DNA of 64,000 nucleotides, from assembly GCF_000368085.1 (NCBI RefSeq), contig NZ_KB849239.1, positions 1 to 64,000 on the forward strand, given 5' to 3'. The notes beneath the pieces are model-generated. The model was not told the DNA's origin. It saw nothing but the letters and a program-made list of their open reading frames with translations, and did not search any database. Of the stretch, positions 41,204-50,516 are shown piece after piece. Made by a program: the position numbers and the translations under genes. The DNA is from Acinetobacter nosocomialis NIPH 2119. Lineage in GTDB: Bacteria; Pseudomonadota; Gammaproteobacteria; Pseudomonadales; Moraxellaceae. The stretch's first letter is position 1, and every line of letters begins with the position of its first letter.

Positions 41204-42355
41204 CTATTTTGTTGCTTTCTCAAAATTATTGACTGCTTCACGGCCGAGTGCTGGGTCATCTGTAAAGATACCATCTACACCTGCTTTGAAATATGCTTCA
41301 AACTCTTTTAGAGCACCTGTCGGGCAACGCTCGGCAGGTTTGTCACTACATTTTAAAGGCTGAGGTAAAAAGTTATTTTCTGGACGGAAAGTATATGGGT
41401 GTACTTTTAGGCCAGCGGCATGTGCATCGCTAATAAATGAAGTAGTTTGTACTGAACCATCATTATTGAAATTGAGAATATAGTTTTTGCTTGGGCCTAC
41501 ACCATTTGCATACTTAGCAACATCTTTTAAGCTTTGCGCTGTAGCTAAATCACCATATGTTTTAGACACACCAGATTCAACAAAGTCTGCTGGTCGAGAG
41601 GTTTTTGCATCATATAATTGAATGATTTGTGCATGTTTAAGTGTTTTATGTAGATCAAGTTGATCTTTTAAATACTTTAAATTGCTGACTTCAAACGATT
41701 GCAAATAGATAGGGGCAATATCACGTGTATATTGATATTTGGCAAGAGTTTTAAGAAGTGTGTCTTCCATGGCCAAATTCTTGTTTTTAAAATAAGTTGG
41801 ATGTTTGGTTTCAATATATAAGCCAATAATCTTTCCGGTTTTTTTATAATTTGCTTCGGCAAGTTCAATGACTTGTTCAAGTGTTGGAATTGAATACAGA
41901 TCGTTATAAGCCGTATTTGCTGGTCGGAACTCAGGAATACGTTCACGTGCTTTAACTTGTTGTAATTCATTTAAAGTGAGGTCTTCCGTAAACCAACCCG
42001 TTAAATTGACACCATCAATATTTTTTGTGGTTTTACGGTCTGCAAATTGGGCAAGAGTACTGATATTGGTAGTACCACCAATTTCGTTTTCATGACGAGT
42101 AACCAATACACCGTCTTTTGTTGAAACCAGATCAGGTTCAATAAAGTCAGCACCATCATCAATCGCTTTTTGATATGAAGCCAAAGTATGTTCAGGACGT
42201 AAAGCGCTAGCGCCGCGGTGTCCAATCACTAAAATTTTAGGAAGTTGATATTCTGGTGTAGTTGGAGTTGTTTCGGTTTTATCATCGTCATTGCAACCGA
42301 CCAAGCCAATTAAACTTAAGCATAAAAGTGCTTTTCTAAACATAATTCTACTCAT
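41204..42355 (-). CDS. glpQ: Periplasmic glycerophosphodiester phosphodiesterase
   Basis: 383 residues. 'FRKALLCLSLIGLVGCNDDD' is a lipoprotein signal (LVGC). Mature domain: 'ILVIGHRGASALRPEHTLASYQKAIDDGADFIEPDLVSTKDGVLVTRHE' carries the catalytic His-Arg-Gly, Glu/Asp metal ligands and second His of GDPD. It cleaves glycerophosphodiesters to G3P plus alcohol, feeding the glpK/glpD route. Asp residues after the Cys could retain it at the inner membrane. Confidence 0.94.
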   Translation of the reverse strand: MSRIMFRKALLCLSLIGLVGCNDDDKTETTPTTPEYQLPKILVIGHRGASALRPEHTLASYQKAIDDGADFIEPDLVSTKDGVLVTRHENEIGGTTNISTLAQFADRKTTKNIDGVNLTGWFTEDLTLNELQQVKARERIPEFRPANTAYNDLYSIPTLEQVIELAEANYKKTGKIIGLYIETKHPTYFKNKNLAMEDTLLKTLAKYQYTRDIAPIYLQSFEVSNLKYLKDQLDLHKTLKHAQIIQLYDAKTSRPADFVESGVSKTYGDLATAQSLKDVAKYANGVGPSKNYILNFNNDGSVQTTSFISDAHAAGLKVHPYTFRPENNFLPQPLKCSDKPAERCPTGALKEFEAYFKAGVDGIFTDDPALGREAVNNFEKATK

Positions 42356-42607
42356 ATTGTTTTAGTTGAAACGACTTAAGTATTAGGATTTAGTTTGACG
42401 TGATCATGAAGAATTCATGAATTTTAAGTGACACTATTTAACTGGTTCTTTATTGCTTTGTTGGAAATAGTGAATCACGCTTTGTTTTTGTCTTAATTAC
42501 ATTTATTGTTTTAATTCCACTTGTCTTTTTTACACCGCTCGTTGATGATCACAAGGTCTCAAAGCGGCATTTACTCCTGTTAATTAACGACATCATACCG
42601 AGCAGCC

Positions 42608-45600
42608 ATGCTATCTAAATTTTTTATTCAGCGCCCCATTTTTGCCAATGTACTGGCGATCATTGTCATGGCTTTTGGTATTTTTTCGGTGATGCACTTG
42701 CCCGTAGAACGGTATCCCGATATTGCACCTCCGAAAATTACAGTGTCGGCAAGTTATAGCGGGGCAGATGCACAAACGGTTGAGCAAAGTGTTACCCAAA
42801 TTTTAGAACAACAAATACAAGGGATTGATCACTTACTCTATTTTAGCTCATCAAGTGATTCATCAGGACGTAGCCGAATTACCATTAGTTTCGATAATGG
42901 AACCAACCCCGATACTGCTCAGGTCCAAGTCCAAAATAGTATTAGTGGCGTCATACGCCGTTTACCCGATGAAGTACAACGTCAAGGGGTGACAGTCAGT
43001 AAGTCACTAGGCGATACCTTTATGGTAATTGGTTTATACGACTCGACTGGTAAAACCGGAAATATTGAGCTGTCGGACTATTTAACTACACATGTCGTTG
43101 ATAACTTAAACCGTATTGAAGGGGTGGGTGAAACGGATGTATTCGGTTCGCAATATGCGATGCGTATCTGGTTAAATCCAGATAAGTTAAAGCAATATAA
43201 TTTAATGCCCAGTGATGTGGCTAATGCAATCACTGCTCAAAATACCCAAGTTGCTGCAGGTGCAATCGGTGATTTACCAGTCATTGATGGTCAATATCTA
43301 AATACAAAAGTGACGGCAGGTTCTCGACTAAAGACTGTTGATGATTTTAAAAATATTGTCGTAAAGTCCGATAAAACGGCGAGTTATGTTTATTTAAAAG
43401 ATATTGCAAGAGTTGAGCTCGGTGCAGAAAACTATCAGTCTTTCAACACGATTAATGGTTATCCTGCTGCGGGTGTAAGTATATCTTTATCCTCGGGCGC
43501 AAATGCTATTCAAACTTCTAAGCTCATCCATCAAACCTTAGATCAGCTCGCCGCTAAATTACCAGCAGGCTATAAAATCGTTTATCCACGAGATAATACG
43601 CCGTTTGTTCAAGAGTCGATTAAGGAAGTTGTAAAGACGCTTGTAGAAGCCATTATTTTGGTAATTTTGGTGATGTTCCTGTTTTTGCAAAGCTGGCGTG
43701 CAACACTCATTCCGAGTATTACCGTTCCGGTTGTGATTTTGGGAACTTTTGCAGTCTTATATGTGCTTGGTTTTAGTATTAACACATTAACGTTATTTGC
43801 ACTGGTACTCGCTATTGGTTTGTTGGTTGATGATGCGATTGTGGTAGTTGAAAACGTTGAGCGGCTCATGCATGAACAGCACTTAACTCCAAAAGAAGCT
43901 GCAATTGAGTCAATGGGGGAAATTAGCGGTGCATTAGTCGGCATTACATTGGTTTTAACTGCTGTTTTTATTCCAATGTCCTTTTTAGGCGGTTCAATTG
44001 GGGTGATTTACCGTCAGTTTTCCATTACTTTAGTTGCTGCTATGGCATTATCGCTTACGGTTGCACTCATTTTAACGCCTGCATTGTGTGCATTAATTTT
44101 AAAACCTAATCCTGAACCTATGCGCTGGGCAGTGTGGTTTAACCAAAAAATTGATCAACTTAAAAATAAATATATCAAGCTTGTTCAGACGAGTATTCAT
44201 TACAGTAAATCGGTTATTGTGATTTTTGTGGCGCTGATTGCAGTTTTTATGCTCTTCTACAGTGGTTTAAAAAGCGGCTTTATTCCTAAAGAAGACCAAG
44301 GTATTTTAAGTGTGCAAATTAAGCTGGTAGACAGTGCTCCAATTTCTGAAAGTCAGAAAATTGGTGAACAAGTGCGCCAATACTTTCTCACTAAAGAAGA
44401 TAAAAATGTTGATCTGGTTTTAATACGTTACGGTCGAAATAATGCCGGGACAGGACAAAATTTAGCGCAAGGCTTTATTGCTTTAAAACCTTGGGATGTA
44501 CGTACGGCGAAAGAGGACTCGGCTGACGCTATACAAAAGCGTGCAATGAAATATTTCAGAAATTTTAGTAATGCTCAAATTAACGTGACCTTACCTCCTT
44601 CGGTAAATGGTTTGGGGCAGACTGATGGCTTGGATTTCTGGATTCAAGATTTAAATGGACAAGGGCAAAACTTCTTAGATGGTATGTTCCGTCAGTTACA
44701 GGCTCAAAGTAAAAACTATTCAACTTTTGAAAACTTTGATAAGCAGTCTACCAATAGTAAAGCAAATCTGAATATCAAAATTGACCAGAAACAGGCTTTG
44801 GCAAATGGTTTGGAACTCTCTGCAATTAATAACACTTTGTCGAGTGCATGGGGCGGAACTTACGTAAACGACTTTATTGATCGGGGACGTATTAAACGTG
44901 TCATGATTCAAGGCGATGCCGAGTTCAGATCTAAACCTGAAGATTTATATAATTGGTCTGTGCGTAATAATCAAAATGAAATGGTGCCTTTTAGTTCGTT
45001 TGCTAACTTTAGCTGGGGTGGGGCACCAGAAATTGTAAAACGCTATATGGGATATAGTGCTTTACAGTTACAGGCTGATGTTGCCGGTGGTAGCAGTTCT
45101 GGTCAGGCTATGAAAGATGTTGAACAACTCGTCAACCAGCAAAAAGATATTGGTTTGGCTTGGACTGGTCTGTCTTTTGAAGAACAGAAGTCGACCAATC
45201 AGGCGGTATGGTTATATCTGATTTCGGCAGGTTTTATTTTCTTATGTTTAGCTGCTTTGTATGAGAGCTTAAGTATTCCTGCTGCCGTGATGACTTCTAT
45301 TCCGCTAGGTGTGGGAGGAAGTGTCATTTTCTCTTATATCTTTGGTTTACCAAATGACGTGTATTTCCAAATTGCACTTCTAACCACGATTGGATTGTCA
45401 TGTAAAAACGCAATTTTAATTGTTGAGTTTGCTGCATTAGCCCAAGAGAAAGGAAAGAATGCTATTCAGGCCGCTTTAGAAGGCGCGAGCTTGCGTTTAA
45501 GACCGATTTTAATGACTTCTTTAGCCTTTGGTGCAGGTGTGATTCCACTTGTATTTGCACAAGGCGCTGGTGCGGTGAGCCGCCAAGAAATTGGTATTAG

Positions 45601-45703
45601 TATTTTAGGTGGCGTAATGTTTGGTACTGTACTGGTTCTATTCTTTATTCCAGTTATGTATGTGTTATTGCGTTCATTGTTTAAATCGAAAGCTTCAAGT
45701 TAA
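42608..45703 (+). CDS. RND-family multidrug efflux transporter (inner-membrane pump)
   Basis: 1031 residues, full-length HAE1-type RND protein: 12 membrane helices, two periplasmic loops, the proton-relay Asp pair D408-D409 in 'LLVDDAIVVVENV', and the relay Lys (K933) in 'SCKNAILIVEFA'. No membrane-fusion or outer-membrane partner gene is adjacent, so it must borrow components encoded elsewhere. In A. baumannii an orphan RND pump, AbeD, has been described; this could be its orthologue, but I cannot prove identity from sequence alone. Confidence 0.93.
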   Translation: MLSKFFIQRPIFANVLAIIVMAFGIFSVMHLPVERYPDIAPPKITVSASYSGADAQTVEQSVTQILEQQIQGIDHLLYFSSSSDSSGRSRITISFDNGTNPDTAQVQVQNSISGVIRRLPDEVQRQGVTVSKSLGDTFMVIGLYDSTGKTGNIELSDYLTTHVVDNLNRIEGVGETDVFGSQYAMRIWLNPDKLKQYNLMPSDVANAITAQNTQVAAGAIGDLPVIDGQYLNTKVTAGSRLKTVDDFKNIVVKSDKTASYVYLKDIARVELGAENYQSFNTINGYPAAGVSISLSSGANAIQTSKLIHQTLDQLAAKLPAGYKIVYPRDNTPFVQESIKEVVKTLVEAIILVILVMFLFLQSWRATLIPSITVPVVILGTFAVLYVLGFSINTLTLFALVLAIGLLVDDAIVVVENVERLMHEQHLTPKEAAIESMGEISGALVGITLVLTAVFIPMSFLGGSIGVIYRQFSITLVAAMALSLTVALILTPALCALILKPNPEPMRWAVWFNQKIDQLKNKYIKLVQTSIHYSKSVIVIFVALIAVFMLFYSGLKSGFIPKEDQGILSVQIKLVDSAPISESQKIGEQVRQYFLTKEDKNVDLVLIRYGRNNAGTGQNLAQGFIALKPWDVRTAKEDSADAIQKRAMKYFRNFSNAQINVTLPPSVNGLGQTDGLDFWIQDLNGQGQNFLDGMFRQLQAQSKNYSTFENFDKQSTNSKANLNIKIDQKQALANGLELSAINNTLSSAWGGTYVNDFIDRGRIKRVMIQGDAEFRSKPEDLYNWSVRNNQNEMVPFSSFANFSWGGAPEIVKRYMGYSALQLQADVAGGSSSGQAMKDVEQLVNQQKDIGLAWTGLSFEEQKSTNQAVWLYLISAGFIFLCLAALYESLSIPAAVMTSIPLGVGGSVIFSYIFGLPNDVYFQIALLTTIGLSCKNAILIVEFAALAQEKGKNAIQAALEGASLRLRPILMTSLAFGAGVIPLVFAQGAGAVSRQEIGISILGGVMFGTVLVLFFIPVMYVLLRSLFKSKASS

Positions 45704-45775
45704 AAGCAAACAATTTAAAAACCGGCGTTAAATCAAGTATATTAAGTTTAACTTCTCTTCATATATTTGATTTAG

Positions 45776-46354
45776 ATGCCTCAAGAAAAAAAACTAACAC
45801 AGCAGCAGGTCATCGCACTAGAACGGGACCTTGCCAAGTTTGCAACCATGATGGATAGCGCCGTCCGTATTCCTTTTACAAAGCAGGGTATTGGTGCCGA
45901 TGCTGCTTTAAGTACTATTCCAATTGCTGGTGATGTTGCGGGTTTTGTCCTGACTTGCTACGCCATATATAAAGCCAAGCAAATTGGTGTGCCACAGCAC
46001 AAGCTTACTCCCGTCATAAAATTGGCTGTAGTCGATGCTGTGGTGGGGTGTGTACCAGTTGCAGGAACCATTTTCGATATTTTTATACGTCCTAGTAGAA
46101 AAGCATTAGATGTGGTTCATACCCATATACGTGAAGAATATGCGATTCAAAGTGATATACATGTTATTCACCCGTATTTACATGAAAAGCTTGAAAAGAA
46201 ACAGCAACACTCAGCCTTCTGGCGTAATCCTGTTGTGAGTTGGCTATGGCTACATATACCGGATTTATTAGGGGTATTGGTGCTTGTTCTGATTGGTTTA
46301 GCAATGTGGTGGGGGATTAGTTTTCTTTGGGGACTGGCCCATCATTCAGCCTAA
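45776..46354 (+). CDS. DUF4112 membrane protein
   Basis: 192 residues. 'FATMMDSAVRIPFTKQGIGADAALSTIPIAGDVAGFVLTCYAIYKA' and 'VVDAVVGCVPVAGTIFDIFIRPSRKA' are the DUF4112 signature, with two hydrophobic segments. A further helix near the C-terminus ('LLGVLVLVLIGLAMWWGISFLWG') anchors it. Function unknown. It is 72 nt after the RND pump and may be co-transcribed. Confidence 0.88.
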   Translation: MPQEKKLTQQQVIALERDLAKFATMMDSAVRIPFTKQGIGADAALSTIPIAGDVAGFVLTCYAIYKAKQIGVPQHKLTPVIKLAVVDAVVGCVPVAGTIFDIFIRPSRKALDVVHTHIREEYAIQSDIHVIHPYLHEKLEKKQQHSAFWRNPVVSWLWLHIPDLLGVLVLVLIGLAMWWGISFLWGLAHHSA

Positions 46355-46385
46355 TAAAAAAGCCTCCAACTGGAGGCTTTTTTAT
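46355..46385. terminator. Bidirectional terminator
   Basis: agcctcca-ac-tggaggct (46361-46378) flanked by A and T runs, between DUF4112 and the convergent htpX. Confidence 0.88.
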
Positions 46386-46393
46386 TTACTGTG

Positions 46394-47299
46394 TTATGGG
46401 CAATCTAACTGATGTAGAGCTGCGACACGCTGTTCAATCGTTGGGTGAGTTTGGAACAAAGCAGCTAAGCTGAAACCTTGTTCTTTACCTTCCGCAATCG
46501 CGAACGCTTTCATTTCTTTTGGCATTTGGTCTGGTAACTCTGTTTCAGCTTGCAAACGTAATAAAGCAGAAATCATTGCTTGTTTACCAGCTAAACGTGC
46601 ACCGGCTTCATCTGCACGGTATTCACGGTAACGAGAGAACCACATTACAATAGCAGAAGCTAGAATACCGAACACGATATCTAAAACCATCGTAATGAGG
46701 AAGTAACCCATACCAGGTGCTTCATTGTCTTGACGACCAAAAACATTACGGTCGATAAAATCACCTACTACACGAGCAAAGAACATAACAAAGGCGTTTA
46801 CAACACCTTGGATGAGTGCCAAGGTAACCATGTCACCATTTGCAACGTGACCAATCTCGTGCGCAAGCACGGCACGTAGCTCATCTTTGTTCATACGCTC
46901 AAGTAGACCGCTTGAAACGGCAACTAACGCATCATTTTTATTCCAGCCTGTTGCGAAAGCATTAGACTGATATGAAGGGAAGATACCAACTTCTGGCATA
47001 TTAATACCAGCACGTTGAGAAAGTTCAGCGACTGTTTGCAATAACCAGCTTTCAGCTTGGTTACGAGGAGCATTTGGGTCAATCAGTTCTGTACCAGTAG
47101 TTTTCTTAGCCATCCATTTGGACATAAATAGAGAGACTAAAGAGCCCACCATACCAAACACAAAACAGATGACTAAAAGGTTGCCTAGATTTAAGCCACC
47201 CGCGCCATGGTAACTACCGACACCGAAGAGTGACAAAATAATGCCAGCTACAACCAGTACCGCGAGGTTGGTAAGCAAAAACAAACCAATCCGCATCAT
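46394..47299 (-). CDS. htpX: Membrane zinc protease HtpX
   Basis: 301 residues. Two N-terminal membrane helices, zinc site HEIGH at 147-151, and two further hydrophobic segments. '[28 protein letters not shown]' is typical of M48B. It degrades misfolded inner-membrane proteins alongside FtsH. GAGGA sits 8 nt before the start. An RpoH-like promoter precedes it. Confidence 0.97.
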   Translation of the reverse strand: MMRIGLFLLTNLAVLVVAGIILSLFGVGSYHGAGGLNLGNLLVICFVFGMVGSLVSLFMSKWMAKKTTGTELIDPNAPRNQAESWLLQTVAELSQRAGINMPEVGIFPSYQSNAFATGWNKNDALVAVSSGLLERMNKDELRAVLAHEIGHVANGDMVTLALIQGVVNAFVMFFARVVGDFIDRNVFGRQDNEAPGMGYFLITMVLDIVFGILASAIVMWFSRYREYRADEAGARLAGKQAMISALLRLQAETELPDQMPKEMKAFAIAEGKEQGFSLAALFQTHPTIEQRVAALHQLDCP

Positions 47300-47360
47300 T
47301 GAGAAAATCCTCTTATAAATAAAATATTATCTGATTTATAAATTATAAATCACTCAGCTA

Positions 47361-47389
47361 ATATGCGGCGCTTGGGGGAAAAATTCAAG
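47361..47389 (-). promoter_or_regulatory. Putative sigma-32 promoter of htpX
   Basis: On the minus strand CTTGAA (47384-47389), a 15-bp spacer and CCGCATAT (47361-47368), one mismatch from the RpoH -10. htpX is heat-inducible in E. coli, which fits. Confidence 0.65.
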
Positions 47390-47454
47390 GAAAAAATAAG
47401 GAATCGATACATTCTTTCCGGTATACGAATGTATTCAAATTAAACAAGTTATTT

Positions 47455-47521
47455 ATAAGGCCCGTCTAAATACTAGGGGCGGGGTAATAGATCATTACAA
47501 TTTTTAGACGATGGGCCTTAT
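47455..47521. repeat. 67-bp imperfect palindrome
   Basis: Outer arms ataaggccc / gggccttat, second arms gtctaaa / tttagac and an inner gtaat / attac form one long hairpin with almost no T tail on either strand. It lies between the transglycosylase stop and the htpX start. It could be a MITE-like or REP-like element or a T-poor terminator. Confidence 0.55.
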
Positions 47522-47556
47522 TAAAGCATGAGCTGCAAAGTATGCGGTTTTTAATT

Positions 47557-48423
47557 TTACTCAATTCTGATATGGGCAATTGCCGTTGCATTATTGGTGA
47601 CATAAGTCCCTGTTGGTGCATCGGTATAGGTGCCATCAGACAATGTCACGATTTGGCGTGCAGAAGAATATTTAACAGGTTTAGCCGATACTTGTTGAGT
47701 TGTGGTGGTTTGGGTCAACTCTGGCTGATTTACAGTCTGGGTAGAAATATTTGAATTACTAAAAGATGAAAGGCTTACACCAGAAGAATATAAGTTTTGA
47801 TATCGACTTGTGACTCGTCGTACATAATCTTGGGTTTCACGGAATGGCGGAATGCCACCGTATTTATCCACGTTCCCTTCACCTGCATTATAAGCCGCAA
47901 GAGCCATTTGCGTATTGCCGTTAAATCGTTTGAGCAACCAACTTAGATATTTAGCACCAGCAAAGATATTTTGCTGAGGATCATAAGCATTAGATACGTT
48001 AAAACGGCGAGCAGTAGCTGGCATGAGTTGCATTAAACCTTGCGCACCCACAGGAGAGTGAGCATTCACATTAAAACCAGATTCGGTATGCATGACTGCC
48101 TTAATTAGACCTTCGGATACACCATGCTGTTGTGCTGCCTGTTTAATAATATGGTCAAAAGCATTTTTATTTTTGCTATAGCTTGGTAGAACAGAAGCTT
48201 CTGAAGCGCCCCAGTTTGTATAACTATGAATATTACTATCGGGGTAGTAAGTCACCTTTACTTTCTTGAGTGAATGGTCATAGCTTTTACGGTTAGTGAG
48301 TAAAGTGCTGCCATTTTTGTCTTGGTAAATGTACATTTGACCCGCTAAAGTCGGTGTTATACCTACCGAAAAAGTGGTCATCCCCAGTAAACACGAAAAA
48401 AGATATTGAACCGAATTTTTCAT
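47557..48423 (-). CDS. Lytic transglycosylase (SLT domain) with DUF4124-like N-terminus
   Basis: 288 residues. Signal peptide ending 'TPTLAG', a DUF4124-like strand pair ('MYIYQDKNGSTLLTNR'), then a goose-lysozyme-type SLT domain: catalytic Glu in 'AVMHTESGFNVNAHSPVGAQGLMQLMP' and 'MALAAYNAGEGNVDKYGG'. It cleaves peptidoglycan glycan strands in the periplasm. The Ser/Thr/Gln-rich tail (~ residues 220-288) is low complexity. Confidence 0.9.
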   Translation of the reverse strand: MKNSVQYLFSCLLGMTTFSVGITPTLAGQMYIYQDKNGSTLLTNRKSYDHSLKKVKVTYYPDSNIHSYTNWGASEASVLPSYSKNKNAFDHIIKQAAQQHGVSEGLIKAVMHTESGFNVNAHSPVGAQGLMQLMPATARRFNVSNAYDPQQNIFAGAKYLSWLLKRFNGNTQMALAAYNAGEGNVDKYGGIPPFRETQDYVRRVTSRYQNLYSSGVSLSSFSNSNISTQTVNQPELTQTTTTQQVSAKPVKYSSARQIVTLSDGTYTDAPTGTYVTNNATAIAHIRIE

Positions 48424-48927
48424 TTTATGTTATTCACAATTTTAAGGTATTCGTAACTAGTCAAAGAGTTTATCAAAAAATATTACAGAAAGAAGTTTTG
48501 TGTAATTTTTTTTATTTTTGCTCTTTTAAAAAATCAAGCTGTTTTGTTCGAATGATCATCAAAAAAAATTAAAAAAAATTTTTAAAATGATTCTATTGAC
48601 TTGTCTAACTATTTGAAAATTAAAGGCAAAAATCATTGGTTAAAAAATGATCAATTTAAATAAAACCCTTAACAGAAGGTGAAAACAGTTTGTCAAGTAT
48701 TAAGAAATCCACAATTTTATCCACAGGTTTTGTGGAAAACTGTGGAAAAGTCCAAAAAGTAAGCATTTTGCGCAAAAAATGAACTCATCGGTCAAAATGG
48801 AGCACTGCTTTTGCATCATGCCTGAGCATTATGACGACTTCAAGAATTGAAACTATTCTTTTGATGCGATTCCCGTCCGAATCATATAAAATTGCGCGGT
48901 ATTTTTATTTATGGGTATATCTCGTCT
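48424..48927. other. AT-rich region with DnaA-box cluster upstream of ttcA
   Basis: 504 bp without a gene. 48470-48670 is extremely AT-rich with long A and T runs. It is followed by TTATCCACA (48717-48725, perfect DnaA box) and two TGTGGAAAA copies (48731-48739, 48741-48749; reverse-complement boxes) exactly 10 bp apart. There is no dnaA, dnaN or rpmH, so it is not evidently oriC. Confidence 0.6.
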
Positions 48928-49833
48928 ATGTACGCGCCAGTTGAGTCCAACGAAGGATTTAATTTTAAGCCTGAACTTCCAACAAGCTCGGCCTATTATC
49001 GTTTGCTTAAGAAGCTTCGCCGTCAAGTTGGACATGCCATCCGTGACTTCAACATGATTGAAGATGGTGACAAGGTCATGGTGTGTGTGTCTGGTGGTAA
49101 AGACAGTTATACCTTGCTCGACATTTTGTTGCAGTTCAAACGTATTGCACCAATCAACTTTGATATTGTTGCGGTTAACCTTGACCAAAAACAGCCGGGC
49201 TTTCCAGAAGATGTGTTACCACGCTATATGGAAGAAAATAACATTCCATATTACATTTTGGAAAAAGACACTTATACCATTACCAAGCGTTTAACACCTG
49301 AAGGTAAAACATACTGTGCAGTGTGTTCACGTTTGCGCCGTGGTTCGCTTTATGGCTTTGCTCAAGAAATTGGTGCCACTAAAGTTGCGTTAGGCCATCA
49401 CCGTGATGACATCATTGCAACTTTCTTCTTGAACTTATTCCATGGCGGTAGCTTAAAAGCAATGCCACCTAAGCTTTTGTCTTCGGATAAGAAAAATATT
49501 TTGATTCGTCCTTTAGCTTATGTTGAAGAAAAAGACATTATCAAATATGCAGAATTACGTAAGTTCCCAATTATCCCGTGTAACCTTTGTGGTTCACAAG
49601 AGAACTTACAACGTGCCATGCTTAATGAAATGTTGCGTGAGTGGGATAAACAATATCCGAAACGTTTACACAGTATTTTTGGTGCGTTACAAAACGTGTC
49701 TCCGTCTCAGTTAGCAGACCGTGATTTGTTTGATTTCGAAGCGCTAGATTCTCAGCGCGAGATCGACTTTAAAGACCCTGAAGAACTTAAAAAACGTTTA
49801 GATGTCGTTAACTTAAGTTTTGCTGCTGAATAA
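48928..49833 (+). CDS. ttcA: tRNA 2-thiocytidine(32) synthetase TtcA
   Basis: 301 residues from the ATG at 48928; an in-frame ATG 36 nt upstream adds an unlikely leader. PP-loop 'SGGKDS' at 55-60, CAVC at 130-133 and 'CNLCGSQ' near 220 give the Fe-S cluster cysteines. It thiolates C32 of certain tRNAs, using ATP. The name also fits the conserved '[19 protein letters not shown]'. Monocistronic. Confidence 0.96.
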   Translation: MYAPVESNEGFNFKPELPTSSAYYRLLKKLRRQVGHAIRDFNMIEDGDKVMVCVSGGKDSYTLLDILLQFKRIAPINFDIVAVNLDQKQPGFPEDVLPRYMEENNIPYYILEKDTYTITKRLTPEGKTYCAVCSRLRRGSLYGFAQEIGATKVALGHHRDDIIATFFLNLFHGGSLKAMPPKLLSSDKKNILIRPLAYVEEKDIIKYAELRKFPIIPCNLCGSQENLQRAMLNEMLREWDKQYPKRLHSIFGALQNVSPSQLADRDLFDFEALDSQREIDFKDPEELKKRLDVVNLSFAAE

Positions 49834-50041
49834 AACAATTAAGTAAGTCAATTAAAGGCACTTTATAAACAAGTGCCTTTAATGTATCAAAATACTAAAA
49901 AATGAATGTTCCGTACAAAAAGTCATAGCCCAACCTTAAAATTACATGCTATAACAACGCACAAGCAGAAGTGCTTCATATGATGTTGTCTGGATAGGCA
50001 ACTAACTAGAGAAATTGAACAAATAAATTTGAGGAAGAATC

Positions 50042-50425
50042 ATGCCTGCATTTTTAACTGATGATTGGTTTGCGACTGTCGAAAAATTAACTGCTGAAGC
50101 AGGTGATCTTAATTTGCCACCAGCTCTTGCGAATTTGGCAATTAATTTAGTAGTTACAGATGCTTCTGGAAATACCGAATTAGCGTTAGATGGGGGTAAA
50201 ATCCAAAAAGGTTTGTCTTCAAATGCCAAAACAACTTTAAACATGGATGCTGAAACTTTACGTAAAGTATTCCTAGAGTTTGATATGGCTGCAGCTATGC
50301 AAGCATTCATGACTGGTAAAATTAAAGTTCAAGGCGACATGTCTCAGTTAATGGCTTTACAAACAGCTAAACCAAGCCAAGAACAAAAAGATTTGTTCAA
50401 GAAAGTATTAGAACAAACAGCTTAA
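50042..50425 (+). CDS. SCP2 sterol-carrier-like domain protein
   Basis: 127 residues consisting of one SCP2 domain: 'LAINLVVTDASGNTELALDGGKIQKG', 'TTLNMDAETLRKVFLEFDMAAAMQAFMTGKIKVQGDMSQLM'. The hydrophobic cavity binds lipids or acyl chains in this family. Clean start with GAGGAAG 7 nt upstream. Role in bacteria unclear. Confidence 0.92.
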   Translation: MPAFLTDDWFATVEKLTAEAGDLNLPPALANLAINLVVTDASGNTELALDGGKIQKGLSSNAKTTLNMDAETLRKVFLEFDMAAAMQAFMTGKIKVQGDMSQLMALQTAKPSQEQKDLFKKVLEQTA

Positions 50426-50439
50426 TTATAAAAGAATTT

Positions 50440-50474
50440 ATATAAAAAGCTTACCCCAAGAGGTAAGCTTTTTA
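50440..50474. terminator. Bidirectional terminator
   Basis: A 12-bp stem aaaaagcttacc / ggtaagcttttt (50444-50455, 50462-50473) between the SCP2 gene and the convergent transglycosylase. Confidence 0.88.
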
Positions 50475-50516
50475 TTGATACAAACAATGAATTTATCAAC
50501 TTTTAAAACAATAAAA

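Noticed and set aside
48470..48749. Chromosomal origin of replication
   Set aside because: DnaA boxes and AT-rich DNA are present, but dnaA, dnaN, recF and rpmH are absent and ttcA is not an origin neighbour. Kept only as a DnaA-site observation.
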